Of a stretch of 64,000 nt of DNA, positions 1 to 9,697 are shown one piece after another. The notes under the pieces were generated by a model. The model was not told where the DNA came from. It made no database searches and saw only the letters and a list, made by a program, of their open reading frames with translations. How positions within the stretch are numbered: the first letter of the stretch is position 1; each line of letters starts with the position of its first letter. Position numbers and translations under genes: made by a program. Source of the stretch: Mucilaginibacter tolerans (lineage in GTDB: Bacteria > Bacteroidota > Bacteroidia > Sphingobacteriales > Sphingobacteriaceae); the NCBI RefSeq assembly GCF_030519375.1, contig NZ_JAUMKB010000015.1, positions 54,269 to 118,268 on the forward strand, written 5' to 3'.

Positions 1-7
1 CTTTATT

Positions 8-2545
8 TTGGACTACACGTTGCTTTTACTTATCCTGATTATCAGGGTAGGTTGCCAAAAAGCTCATCCCCGAAAGTTTGTTATCTCCCAGCGCGCCGTT
101 TTGACAATGGGAGTTATGACAATTCTGGCCGGGCTGATGGATGTTTTTGTGAATATAGCTACAAGCCGGATGCTCTTGCATTTCAGGCTTAAAGAAACAT
201 TACCCGATGCCTGGACCATTGGCATTTTTGCATGGACCAAGTATCTGCTGCTTATTATTATTACTGTTAAGTTATTGTACGAGGCTTTTAAGTTAGGCAA
301 ACCAAGACTTTGGCTTGAGTTTACTTCCGTTTGGCTGGGAAGCCTGCGTTTTTATTCCTGGCGGTTCCGTATCGTATTATTGGTCCTGCTGATTTTTTTA
401 TTGGGTATATTTAGTAATCAGGTACAGGATCTTTTCCTTTCGATCAATACGTCTCGCGTGGCGAGCATTTATTTTCTGCTATCGACGACATTACTGGCTT
501 TATTGTGCTGGCACCTGCCCAAGGCAATTGATAATGCACGCAATATAAGCTATAGAAGATTTTTCATGGGGCCTTTCGATTTTGCAAAAGCAAGGGTGTC
601 AGCGACCAAAAGGCCGTCAGAAAAAGTAAATACAGCGCGACTGTTTGGAGCCTCCGGATTTCTCATACCTGCAATAGGTATACAGCAAGCAATGAATTCG
701 TATCACATCGATTATAAGCTTAGCGGGATACCTCCAATGATCATTTTGATCGCTGTTTTAGCGTTCTATACAATCGTATTGCAGTATCATTGGATTGACC
801 GTTTCTATAAAAAAGGAGCGCATGTAATTAAATGGCGTTACTGGCTAAGTATGGCTGTTCTGCTGTTCCCTTTGGTGATATGGGGCTGGGGCTATGGCAG
901 ACAAAGCCGCGAACCCTATTTCCTTGCCTATTTATCACTCGACCTGGTTTTTTTGTCGATGATATTTTTAATTACTGCCACCTTGCGCACCAGTTTTCAG
1001 ACAATTTCAAAATGGAATGCCGCGCCTTGGATTACTTTTAGCGGACTGGCTGCTTTGCTTTTTTTTATCTTATGCAATTCGCCAACTTTTCTGAATACCA
1101 TTACCCGCGATAATCGTTTTTTTACAATGCCCGTTGTGTTGTGCGCTTTAGCTGGCTATCTGCTATGTTTCTCCTTCTTGCAGTTTACAGGTAAAAAAAT
1201 CGGTATAAGCCTGATTACCTTCTTACTGTTGTTTACCATTTACCGGTCGGCAAGCACCGTTACGGTCTATCATGAAGCTTATATTGAAAAACAAAAAAAC
1301 TATCGTAAATCACTGGATTCATTAGATAGTTATACCGAAAATTGGTTAATCAGCCGAAAACAAGATATTAACGATTTTACGACCAGGCATCCGGGTAAAA
1401 CTTATCCGGTATTTTTCGTGAATGCTTATGGTGGTGGCATCCGTGCCACCGTGTGGACAACCATGGTAATCGGTACATTGGACAGCTTGTTAAAATCAGA
1501 GAATACAAGCGGTTCAGCGGGATCTGATTTTCAACACTATGTTTTTTCCTATTCTGGAGCTTCGGGCGGTACCGTTGGTGTGTCACTGCTTTGCAGCGCA
1601 CGCTATCGTTACAGACAACGAACAAGTGATGATACTGTCTTTTACCCGCTCAACTCTCTCGATATTTACCGGAATGATTATTTTACTACTACCATGGTTG
1701 GTTTGCTCGGGCGGGATATGCTGGCATCCGCATTAGGAATAGCGCCCTGGCCCGACAGAGCAAGACTAATGGAGCAGGTCTGGGAAACGCATACTGCCCC
1801 TCATCATGCGGATATGAGGGTTACTATAGGAGATATTGGAAAGGACAAAAACTATGAAGTCCCCCTGCTATTTGCCAATACCTTTGATGTAGATAGCGGG
1901 AAAAAGGGCATCATAGCGCCAGTACTACTAAGTAACCTGGATTTTCCGGCGACAATAATGCTGGAACAGGAAATTAAAGATCCCGGCGATTTGCGTCTGA
2001 GCACCGCAGCTTTTCTGAGTGCCCGGTTTCCCTACATCAGCCCTTCTGCTAAGTTGGACGGTCGGCATCACTTCATGGACGGGGGGACCTGGGATAACTC
2101 AGGCGCCGAAACCTCACTGCAGGTGCTGACTGTATTTGAAAGAGTCCGCAGCAGACTGATCAGAAAAGACCCAGTTTTCAGCCATATACAGCCTCAGTTT
2201 CTTTCGCTGCCAAATTCGGTCCTGACAACAGAATCAACCGGGAAGCCTGGAAATTTATTTGAGCTTCTTGTCCCACCTAAGGGCATATTGAATAGCAGGG
2301 TGGGCTATACAAAAAAGGCTGATGGGTGGAACTATTCCTTCTCGCGCCTGAAACACTATGGATTTTATCAATTCAGGCCGACAGATGAACGGTTACCCAA
2401 AAGCACCTTGTCACCGGTGTTGCCCCTGGGCTGGCAAATGTCTGAGTATGCCATGACGAAGTTACGGTTCAACGTTTCAAGAGACAGTTCTTCAATTGAT
2501 CAGGTGTTGGACTGTTTTGGAATGTCCAGAAAAAAGAAGAAATAG
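8..2545 (+). CDS. Membrane-anchored patatin-like phospholipase (5' end open)
   Basis: Predicted lipid acyl hydrolase fused to a large membrane domain. The first roughly 440 residues hold many hydrophobic helices; the rest is a soluble patatin-type domain. The patatin signature is visible: a glycine-rich oxyanion loop (YGGGIR) near residue 475, the nucleophile elbow GASGG with Ser519, and the catalytic DGG with Asp691. These form the Ser-Asp dyad typical of patatins. The listed start is a TTG only 7 bases from the window edge and the frame stays open to base 1, so the true start may lie upstream. The AraC-type gene begins shortly downstream on the same strand. Substrate is unknown; a role in membrane lipid turnover is inference. 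Confidence 0.8.
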   Translation: MDYTLLLLILIIRVGCQKAHPRKFVISQRAVLTMGVMTILAGLMDVFVNIATSRMLLHFRLKETLPDAWTIGIFAWTKYLLLIIITVKLLYEAFKLGKPRLWLEFTSVWLGSLRFYSWRFRIVLLVLLIFLLGIFSNQVQDLFLSINTSRVASIYFLLSTTLLALLCWHLPKAIDNARNISYRRFFMGPFDFAKARVSATKRPSEKVNTARLFGASGFLIPAIGIQQAMNSYHIDYKLSGIPPMIILIAVLAFYTIVLQYHWIDRFYKKGAHVIKWRYWLSMAVLLFPLVIWGWGYGRQSREPYFLAYLSLDLVFLSMIFLITATLRTSFQTISKWNAAPWITFSGLAALLFFILCNSPTFLNTITRDNRFFTMPVVLCALAGYLLCFSFLQFTGKKIGISLITFLLLFTIYRSASTVTVYHEAYIEKQKNYRKSLDSLDSYTENWLISRKQDINDFTTRHPGKTYPVFFVNAYGGGIRATVWTTMVIGTLDSLLKSENTSGSAGSDFQHYVFSYSGASGGTVGVSLLCSARYRYRQRTSDDTVFYPLNSLDIYRNDYFTTTMVGLLGRDMLASALGIAPWPDRARLMEQVWETHTAPHHADMRVTIGDIGKDKNYEVPLLFANTFDVDSGKKGIIAPVLLSNLDFPATIMLEQEIKDPGDLRLSTAAFLSARFPYISPSAKLDGRHHFMDGGTWDNSGAETSLQVLTVFERVRSRLIRKDPVFSHIQPQFLSLPNSVLTTESTGKPGNLFELLVPPKGILNSRVGYTKKADGWNYSFSRLKHYGFYQFRPTDERLPKSTLSPVLPLGWQMSEYAMTKLRFNVSRDSSSIDQVLDCFGMSRKKKK

Positions 2546-2586
2546 TAGCTTTGATTAACGAAGGAAACAGCCGTTATCTCCAACCC

Positions 2587-3498
2587 ATGAATAAAAAAAT
2601 TGGCCAGCTGAGCCTTTCAAGATTTGCTGATCTGTATGCAGACAAAATGATCGGCCCTGAATTTTTTATTACAGACGAAAAGCAGCTATTGGAATTGAGT
2701 GAATACCCGTATCGCTCCGACGGCTATATCATCGGTATTTGCACCCGCGGAAAAGCAGAAGTAGAGGTAAATCTGCAGGTTTATCAGGCTGTTCCTGGTG
2801 CGATGCTTCTGGCAACACCCTTTCACATTCTGAGGATTTATAACAGCAGTGATGATTTTTTGTGCCGGTTCATTGTTTTCTCCAAAGCTTTCTTAACAGG
2901 AAATAATGCCAATAGTCTTTTCCTGGAGTCATTTAGCTATTTCAAAAGTGAGTCTCATCCCGTCATTCATCCCGATCAGCAGGATGCAGCTATAATCCTT
3001 GAGGCTTACCGTTTGATACAGCAAAGACTGGAGCAGGAAAAGCATCCCTATCGTCAGGAGATAACCAGAGCTGCCTTCACTATGCTGCTATACGAACTGG
3101 AATTTATTTACGAAAAACAACATGTAATAATAAAGGCCAGGCAGAACCGTAAACAGGAATTAAATTTACTTTTTCAGAATCTTGTCTTTCGTTATTATAA
3201 AGAGCACCGAAGTGTTCAGTTTTATGCTAATACCCTTTGCGTATCACCTAAACATTTAACAGAAACGATTAAAGAAGTCACCGGTAGAACATCCGGCGAA
3301 TGGATCGAAGATGCGGTGATCCTTGAGGCCAAGGTATTATTGAGAAACCACGAGATCAGTATAGCCCAGGTTGCCGAAAATATTCATTTTCCGGATCAAT
3401 CATCATTTGGTAAATATTTTAAAAAACACACAGGGCTATCGCCCACTGATTACAGGATGGTATTAACGCATCAAAATCATCCGGCCGAGATTAAGTGA
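2587..3498 (+). CDS. AraC-family transcriptional regulator
   Basis: About 303 residues. The N-terminal part looks like a cupin-like ligand or dimerisation domain. The C-terminal ~100 residues carry two helix-turn-helix motifs of the AraC family, including FPDQSSFGKYFKKHTGLSPTDYR-type sequence: the helix with DQSSFGKYFK and the terminal GLSPTDYR. I chose the ATG at 2587 (MNKKIGQL) over an in-frame TTG at 2551, because the extra residues look like untranslated leader. It lies directly upstream of the fatty-acid degradation operon on the same strand and is a plausible regulator of it or of the lipase; this is only positional. Confidence 0.85.
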   Translation: MNKKIGQLSLSRFADLYADKMIGPEFFITDEKQLLELSEYPYRSDGYIIGICTRGKAEVEVNLQVYQAVPGAMLLATPFHILRIYNSSDDFLCRFIVFSKAFLTGNNANSLFLESFSYFKSESHPVIHPDQQDAAIILEAYRLIQQRLEQEKHPYRQEITRAAFTMLLYELEFIYEKQHVIIKARQNRKQELNLLFQNLVFRYYKEHRSVQFYANTLCVSPKHLTETIKEVTGRTSGEWIEDAVILEAKVLLRNHEISIAQVAENIHFPDQSSFGKYFKKHTGLSPTDYRMVLTHQNHPAEIK

Positions 3499-3668
3499 AA
3501 TTGACCAGATTAACCGTCCCCTTTCCGACTTTTTGACCAATATCTCCGCGTTACAGCCCTTTTATTGATCTAAAAAAGCGCCTAATTTTACTATTAATTA
3601 TAAACCGATAAAGCATCCATCAGCCGGGAAAGGCTCATGATGACGACCTTATTTTAAAGTAGTTAATT

Positions 3669-5462
3669 ATGGATGATACAGTTGTAAAAGCTATTAAAGG
3701 CGGCGAGTTCCTGATCAGGGAAACTTCAGCCGAGAATATTTTTATCCCGGAAGAATGGGATGAAGAACAATTAATGATTGCCGAAACTTGCATCAATTTT
3801 CTTGCGCAGAATGTGATACCGAATCTAAATCGTATCGATGAGCAGGAAGAAGGGCTCATGCCTCATCTAATAGAAGAGGCTGGGGCTCTTGGCCTGTTAG
3901 GTATATCTGTTCCTGAAGCATATGGCGGTTTCGGGAAGGATTTTAAGACCTCGATGCTGGTTACCGAGAAATTAGGCGCAGGCAATTCTTTTTCTGTTGC
4001 TTTTTCGGCTCATTCTGGGATAGGTACTTTGCCTATATTGTATTACGGCAATGATGCACAAAAACAAAAATACATCCCCAAACTAGCCACTGGCGAGTGG
4101 AAAGGAGCCTATTGCCTTACCGAGCCAGGTGCTGGTTCTGATGCGAATTCCGGGAAAACCCGCGCCAGGCTTTCTGAAGATGGTAAATATTACCTGATCA
4201 CCGGTCAGAAAATGTGGATCACCAATGCAGGTTTTGCCGACATATTCACTGTATTCGCCAAAATTGATGATGACGAAAACCTGAGTGCATTTATTGTAGA
4301 AAAAGGCTTTGAAGGGCTTTCGCTGAACCCTGAAGAACATAAAATGGGTATTAAGGGAAGCTCAACCCGGCAGGTGTTTTTTAATGACTGCAAGGTGCCT
4401 GTCGAAAACCTGCTTTCTGAACGGCAGAATGGCTTTAAAATAGCAGTGAACATATTGAACCTGGGCAGGATAAAATTAGGCGGTGCAACCGTTGGCGCGG
4501 CTAAGCAAATCATTACTACCGCCGTACACTATGCCAATGAACGCGAGCAGTTTGGAAGACCGATCTCAAAATATGGAGCTATACGCTACAAACTGGCACA
4601 GCAGGCTATTTTAACTTACGCCGCAGAATCAGCTATTTACCGTGCTTGCCAAAATATAGAAGAAGCAAAGGCAATGTATGTGGCATCAGGGCTTGATGAA
4701 ACAAAAGCAAAACTCAAAGGCACTGAACAGTTTGCGATAGAAGCGGCAATCATCAAAGTTCATGCATCTGAAATGCTGGATTATGTTGCCGACGAAGGTG
4801 TTCAGATATACGGCGGTATGGGGTATAGTGCAGAAGCGCCTATGGACAGGGCTTACCGTGACTCAAGGATCAACAGGATTTTTGAAGGCACCAACGAAAT
4901 TAACCGGATGCTGACCGTAGATATGATGCTGAAGCGCGCACTGAAAGGTGAACTTGACTTAATGGGGCCTGCTCAAAAAGTTGTCGGTGAGCTGACAAGC
5001 ATCCCTGATTTTGGTTCAGACGAAGAGGAAAACCTATTTTCAAAAGAGAAGAAATACATCGCAAATTTTAAAAAGGCCATATTGATGGTGGCAGGTGCTG
5101 CTGTCCAAAAGCTGATGACACAACTGGCTAAGGAACAGGAAGTGCTGATGTGCGTGGCCGATATGCTGATTGAACTGTATGTAAGCGAATCGCTGCAGTT
5201 ACGTGTAGAGAAACTGGTTGGCTTAAAAGGTGAAGAGGCTTGCAGGGAACAACTAGAGATGATGCGGGTATATATTAACGACGCTGCCGAGCATATCGCC
5301 AAATCGGGAAGGGAGGCGATTAACTCATTTGCCGAGGGTGACGAAAGGAAGATGATGATGATCGGCTTAAAGCGTTTTACTAAAACTGAGGACATTAATA
5401 CCACGCAGGCGCGAAGAGATATCGCTGCAAAGGTAATTGCTGAAAATAAATATTGTTTTTAA
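3669..5462 (+). CDS. fadE: Acyl-CoA dehydrogenase (first step of beta-oxidation)
   Basis: FAD-dependent oxidation of acyl-CoA to trans-2-enoyl-CoA. 597 residues: the usual N-terminal helical, middle beta and C-terminal helical domains (about 380 residues) plus a C-terminal extension of about 180 residues found in the long FadE-like forms of Bacteroidota and Firmicutes. Visible motifs are AYCLTEPGAGSDA and YGGMGYS, with the probable catalytic base Glu406 in FEGTNEIN. It starts the run thioesterase, FadN, FadA and ligase, all on the plus strand with short gaps, so it is probably the first gene of the operon. Chain-length preference cannot be read from sequence. Confidence 0.93.
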   Translation: MDDTVVKAIKGGEFLIRETSAENIFIPEEWDEEQLMIAETCINFLAQNVIPNLNRIDEQEEGLMPHLIEEAGALGLLGISVPEAYGGFGKDFKTSMLVTEKLGAGNSFSVAFSAHSGIGTLPILYYGNDAQKQKYIPKLATGEWKGAYCLTEPGAGSDANSGKTRARLSEDGKYYLITGQKMWITNAGFADIFTVFAKIDDDENLSAFIVEKGFEGLSLNPEEHKMGIKGSSTRQVFFNDCKVPVENLLSERQNGFKIAVNILNLGRIKLGGATVGAAKQIITTAVHYANEREQFGRPISKYGAIRYKLAQQAILTYAAESAIYRACQNIEEAKAMYVASGLDETKAKLKGTEQFAIEAAIIKVHASEMLDYVADEGVQIYGGMGYSAEAPMDRAYRDSRINRIFEGTNEINRMLTVDMMLKRALKGELDLMGPAQKVVGELTSIPDFGSDEEENLFSKEKKYIANFKKAILMVAGAAVQKLMTQLAKEQEVLMCVADMLIELYVSESLQLRVEKLVGLKGEEACREQLEMMRVYINDAAEHIAKSGREAINSFAEGDERKMMMIGLKRFTKTEDINTTQARRDIAAKVIAENKYCF

Positions 5463-5471
5463 AGCTGCTAT

Positions 5472-5930
5472 ATGAATGTGTTTTATGAAGGGCAGGTACT
5501 TTGGTCGCAGATGGATGCCAACCAACATATGCGCCACAGCGCGTACGCTGATTTTGCCGCACAGGCAAGATTAAACATGCTGGAAAGTGTAGGCTTAAAG
5601 CTGTCAAAACTTTTTGAATATAATATAGGGCCCGTTTTATTTAAAGAAGAATTGATATACCTGCGCGAGGTGGCTCTCAATGAACACCTGAAAATAACTT
5701 GCGAAATTACCAAATCGCGGCCTGATGGCTCCCGCTGGTCCATTCGTCATGAACTGTACCGGAGTGACGGCATTAAAGCGTCGGTTGTTACCGTGGATGG
5801 TGCCTGGATTGATACAATAAAGCGTAAGCTGACTGTTTTACCAGCCGAACTGAGCCAGTTGTTCATCAAGGCGCCTAAAAGCGACGATTACATTGAAGCT
5901 CGCGGCCATACACCGGTTAAATCAGATTAA
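5472..5930 (+). CDS. Hotdog-fold acyl-CoA thioesterase
   Basis: 152 residues, a typical size for a single hotdog domain. The N-terminus has the 4-hydroxybenzoyl-CoA-thioesterase-like pattern WSQMDANQHMRHSAYADF, in which the Asp/His-containing segment caps the active-site helix. It follows the acyl-CoA dehydrogenase by 9 bases and is probably cotranscribed with it. Its likely job is to release CoA from stalled or excess acyl-CoA during beta-oxidation. The family and fold are well supported; the substrate is inference. Confidence 0.85.
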   Translation: MNVFYEGQVLWSQMDANQHMRHSAYADFAAQARLNMLESVGLKLSKLFEYNIGPVLFKEELIYLREVALNEHLKITCEITKSRPDGSRWSIRHELYRSDGIKASVVTVDGAWIDTIKRKLTVLPAELSQLFIKAPKSDDYIEARGHTPVKSD

Positions 5931-6020
5931 TTGTATTGATAGTGTGCGGAAATAAGTAAATTACTTAATAATAACCCAAAGCAAATTTTAAGCTCAAATT
6001 TTTCAATATAAGCGCATTGT

Positions 6021-8402
6021 ATGGATACTAAACGGGTCATAAAAAAAGTGGCAGTACTGGGTTCGGGTGTAATGGGCAGCCGGATCGCCTGCCATTTTGC
6101 AAACATTGGCGTACAGGTGTTATTATTGGATATCGTGCCTGAGGGAGCTCCCCAGGATGACAAAAAAGCAAGAAACAAGATAGTAAACGATGCGCTGGAT
6201 TTTGCGTTAAAGTCTAATCCTTCTCCAATCTACCTTAAGTCTTTTTCAAGACGCATAACCACTGGGAATTTCGAGGATGATATGCCAAAAATCGGGGAAT
6301 GCGACTGGGTAATTGAAGTAGTCGTTGAACGCCTGGATATCAAGCAAAATGTATTTGAGAAGGTAGAAAAATACAGGAAATCGGGAACATTGATTACCTC
6401 CAATACATCCGGTATTCCGATACACCTAATGACTGAAGGCCGAAGCGAAGATTTTAAGCAGCAGTTTTGCGGAACGCATTTTTTTAACCCGCCGCGATAC
6501 CTGAAATTATTGGAGATTATTCCTACCGGAGATACATCAGCAAGCGTGGTGAATTTTTTAATGGAGTATGGCGAGAAATTCCTGGGGAAAACGACTGTGC
6601 TGGCCAAAGACACCCCGGCATTTATTGGCAACCGTATCGGTGTTTTCAGCATCATGTCTATACTGCACTATGTTGACAAAACAGGGATGACAGTTGAGGA
6701 GGTAGACAAACTTACGGGCCCGGTTATTGGTCACCCTAAATCAGCAACGTTCCGTACCAGCGATGTCGTCGGACTAGATACTATGGTTCATGTTGCAAAC
6801 GGGTTGAGCAAAAACGTACCGGATGATGAGGCTAAAGAATCATTCCGCATACCAGATTTTGTGAACGGAATGGTTAAAAACAATTGGCTGGGAAGCAAAA
6901 CGAATCAGGGCTTTTATAAAAAGGAAAAGACTGGCGCTGGCACTGAGTTTTATGCGCTTGATCTAAAGACATTGGAATATAAGCCTTCACAGAAGGTAAA
7001 ATTCCCCTCGCTGGAGACTACCAAAGCAGTGGACAGTCTAAAAGAAAGGCTTAAAATTTTGTTTACTGCAAAGGATAAAGCCGGCGATTTTTACCGGGCT
7101 ACTTTTATGGCACTTTTTGCCTATTCAAGTAATCGTATCCCCGAAATAGCAAACGAATTATATAAAATAGATGCTGCCATGAATGCCGGGTTTGGCTGGG
7201 AAATGGGGCCTTTTGAAAAATGGGATGCGTTGGGTGTGGAGCGTGTGGTGCAGGAGATGGAAGCCGCAGGAAATAGGCCTGCACAATGGGTGTACGATAT
7301 GCTGTCATCGGGAGCAGCCAGCTTTTATAAAACCGAGAATGGCAAACGCTGGTATTATGATATTGCTTCTAAAAGCTACCAGGTAATCCCAGGCACAGAA
7401 GATTTTTTGTTGCTAGACAATATCCGCATAGCAAACGTTGTCTGGAAAAACAGTGGCTCAACCATTACAGATATTGGTGACGGAATAATCAACCTTGAGT
7501 TTCATACCAAGATGAATACTATAGGGAGCGAAGTAATTGAAGGTATCCATAAGGCCATTACTTTGGCCGAAGCAAGTTACAAAGGACTTGTAATCTCGAA
7601 CGAGGGTGCCAATTTTAGTGCCGGCGCTAATGTAGGGTTGATATTCATGATGGCCGTTGAGCAGGAGTTCGACGAATTGAACATGGTTGTAAAGGCCTTT
7701 CAAAGTGCGATGATGCGCATACGTTACTCCTCAATTCCTGTAGTTGTAGCGCCGCATCAGATGGCTTTGGGGGGGGGGTGTGAAATATGCCTTCATGCTG
7801 ATAAGGTAATAGCCCATGCCGAGTTATACACGGGCCTGGTAGAGTTTGGCGTTGGTCTGATCCCTGCCGGAGGAGGCTCCAAAGAGTTTGCGCTCCGCCT
7901 CTCCGACGAATTGCAGGAGGGAGACATAGAATTAAACAATTTCAGGGAAAGATTTTTAACCATCGGCCAGGCAAAGGTATCCACTTCTGCATATGAGGCT
8001 TTCGAACTGGGGTATCTTAAAAAAGGCCGGGATGTAGTGGTTTTGTCGAGGAACAGGCTGTTAGCTGAAGCAAAACAGCACTGTTTGATGCTGGCAGATG
8101 AAGGGTATGTGCAACCCACACCTCGCACAGATATCAGGGTGTTGGGCAAACAAGCGCTTGGGTTGGCTTATGTGGGTGCCAATACCATGTATAGCGGTAA
8201 CTATATTAGCGAGCATGATGCCAAGATATCCCAAAAGCTGGCTTACGTTCTTTCAGGAGGCGACCTTTCACAGCCTTCGCTGGTAAGCGAAGATTATTTA
8301 TTAAACCTGGAACGCGAAGCGTTTGTATCGCTTTGCGCTGAAAGGAAAACGTTAGAGCGTATACAATCCATTTTAACAGGCGGAAAAGTATTAAGGAACT
8401 GA
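6021..8402 (+). CDS. fadN: FadN-type 3-hydroxyacyl-CoA dehydrogenase / enoyl-CoA hydratase
   Basis: Bifunctional beta-oxidation enzyme of 793 residues. The order is dehydrogenase first, hydratase last: NAD-binding Rossmann motif GSGVMGSR at residues 14-21, two 3-hydroxyacyl-CoA dehydrogenase C-terminal segments around 190-300 and 345-430, then a crotonase domain from about 470. That order is opposite to E. coli FadB and the same as Bacillus FadN. The crotonase oxyanion segment reads ALGGGCE. An uninterrupted run of ten G encodes that segment (7769-7778), an unusual homopolymer in an essential motif. With the thiolase 20 bases downstream and the acyl-CoA dehydrogenase upstream, the set resembles the Bacillus fadNAE operon. 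Confidence 0.93.
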   Translation: MDTKRVIKKVAVLGSGVMGSRIACHFANIGVQVLLLDIVPEGAPQDDKKARNKIVNDALDFALKSNPSPIYLKSFSRRITTGNFEDDMPKIGECDWVIEVVVERLDIKQNVFEKVEKYRKSGTLITSNTSGIPIHLMTEGRSEDFKQQFCGTHFFNPPRYLKLLEIIPTGDTSASVVNFLMEYGEKFLGKTTVLAKDTPAFIGNRIGVFSIMSILHYVDKTGMTVEEVDKLTGPVIGHPKSATFRTSDVVGLDTMVHVANGLSKNVPDDEAKESFRIPDFVNGMVKNNWLGSKTNQGFYKKEKTGAGTEFYALDLKTLEYKPSQKVKFPSLETTKAVDSLKERLKILFTAKDKAGDFYRATFMALFAYSSNRIPEIANELYKIDAAMNAGFGWEMGPFEKWDALGVERVVQEMEAAGNRPAQWVYDMLSSGAASFYKTENGKRWYYDIASKSYQVIPGTEDFLLLDNIRIANVVWKNSGSTITDIGDGIINLEFHTKMNTIGSEVIEGIHKAITLAEASYKGLVISNEGANFSAGANVGLIFMMAVEQEFDELNMVVKAFQSAMMRIRYSSIPVVVAPHQMALGGGCEICLHADKVIAHAELYTGLVEFGVGLIPAGGGSKEFALRLSDELQEGDIELNNFRERFLTIGQAKVSTSAYEAFELGYLKKGRDVVVLSRNRLLAEAKQHCLMLADEGYVQPTPRTDIRVLGKQALGLAYVGANTMYSGNYISEHDAKISQKLAYVLSGGDLSQPSLVSEDYLLNLEREAFVSLCAERKTLERIQSILTGGKVLRN

Positions 8403-8422
8403 TTTTATAAATTGTAAATAAA

Positions 8423-9601
8423 ATGAATGCATATATAGTAGCGGCCCGCCGCAGTGCTGTTGGAAAAGCCTCCCGGGGAAGCTTCAGATTTACCCGCCCG
8501 GATACGCTTGCTGCTGACGTTATAAAACAGCTTTTAGCATCGGTGCCAAATGTTGACCGTGAGCAAATAGCCGATGTAATAGTAGGGAATGCAACACCGG
8601 AAGCAGAACAGGGTTTAAATGTAGGCAGACTGATCTCATTAATGGCGCTCGATATTGATAAGGTACCGGGAATGACCGTAAACCGGTATTGTGCATCAGG
8701 ATTAGAGACTATCGCGATAGCTTCGGCAAAAGTACACAGCGGTTTAGCCGACTGTATTATTGCCGGCGGGGTTGAAAGTATGAGCCTGGTACCGATGGGA
8801 GGGTGGCGGATTATACCCAATGCTGATGTCGCGATTACCCATCCTGATTATTATTGGGGAATGGGTTTAACAGCCGAAGCGGTTGCGAAGGAATATAAAA
8901 TCAATCGCGACGAACAAGATCAATTTGCTTATAGTTCGCATCAAAAAGCAATCAGCGCTATTCAGGAAGGTAAATTCAAAGATGAAATAGCTTCAATAAA
9001 TGTTGCGGAGACCTATGTAGATGAGCAAGGGAAAAAGAAAAAAAGAGAATTTACGGTTGATACAGACGAAGGGCCGCGTGCAGATACATCATTAGATGCA
9101 TTGTCAAAACTTAAGCCAGTATTTGATGCCAAAGGAATGGTCACTGCCGGCAACTCATCACAAACAAGCGACGGAGCGGCATTTGTAATGGTGGTGAGCG
9201 AACGTTTTTTAAAAGAAAATAAGCTGGAACCGATCGCCCGCCTGGTGAATTATGCGGTTGTGGGTGTCCCTCCGCGAATTATGGGGATTGGCCCTCTTTT
9301 TGCAATACCAAAAGTGTTAAAAATGGCTGGGATCGCGCAGAAGGATATCGATCTGATCGAACTAAATGAGGCCTTTGCATCACAGTCGTTAGCTGTAATA
9401 AAAGGCTTAAACCTTGATCCTGATATTATTAATGTAAACGGCGGAGCTATAGCTCTCGGCCACCCGCTCGGCTGCACCGGTGCAAAGCTTTCTGTTCAGC
9501 TTTTTAACGAATTGAAAAGAAGAAATAAAAAATACGGTATGGTGACTATGTGTGTAGGCACAGGTCAGGGCGCCGCAGGAATATTTGAACTGTTATCATA
9601 A
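8423..9601 (+). CDS. fadA: Acetyl-CoA acyltransferase (3-ketoacyl-CoA thiolase)
   Basis: Last step of the beta-oxidation cycle: thiolytic cleavage of 3-ketoacyl-CoA to acetyl-CoA and a shortened acyl-CoA. 392 residues, normal for thiolases. Catalytic residues are in place: nucleophile Cys90 in NRYCASGLE, His347 in ALGHPLGCTG, and Cys377 in MCVGTGQG. It starts 20 bases after the FadN-type gene, consistent with a functional trifunctional-like complex. No odd features were seen. Confidence 0.95.
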   Translation: MNAYIVAARRSAVGKASRGSFRFTRPDTLAADVIKQLLASVPNVDREQIADVIVGNATPEAEQGLNVGRLISLMALDIDKVPGMTVNRYCASGLETIAIASAKVHSGLADCIIAGGVESMSLVPMGGWRIIPNADVAITHPDYYWGMGLTAEAVAKEYKINRDEQDQFAYSSHQKAISAIQEGKFKDEIASINVAETYVDEQGKKKKREFTVDTDEGPRADTSLDALSKLKPVFDAKGMVTAGNSSQTSDGAAFVMVVSERFLKENKLEPIARLVNYAVVGVPPRIMGIGPLFAIPKVLKMAGIAQKDIDLIELNEAFASQSLAVIKGLNLDPDIINVNGGAIALGHPLGCTGAKLSVQLFNELKRRNKKYGMVTMCVGTGQGAAGIFELLS

Positions 9602-9647
9602 TAAACCATGAAGAATAATACAGATAACTAATTGCAAAAGAAGATGT

Positions 9648-9675
9648 AAAAGCTTTCGTGGTTTAATAGCTTTTT
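9648..9675 (+). terminator. Possible weak hairpin terminator or attenuator
   Basis: Inverted repeat AAAAGCT ... AGCTTTT with a 13-base loop, followed by a short T run, in the 96-base gap between thiolase and acyl-CoA ligase. It could reduce read-through inside the operon. The stem is AT-rich and weak, so this is tentative. Confidence 0.3.
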
Positions 9676-9697
9676 ACCTTATTAAACTGTTGTACAC

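Noticed and set aside
6230..6655. 141-codon minus-strand open frame inside fadN
   Set aside because: Lies antisense to a well-supported coding domain, with no recognisable motif; a shadow frame.
8206..8820. 204-codon minus-strand frame across the fadN/fadA junction
   Set aside because: Crosses two real genes and shows no family features.
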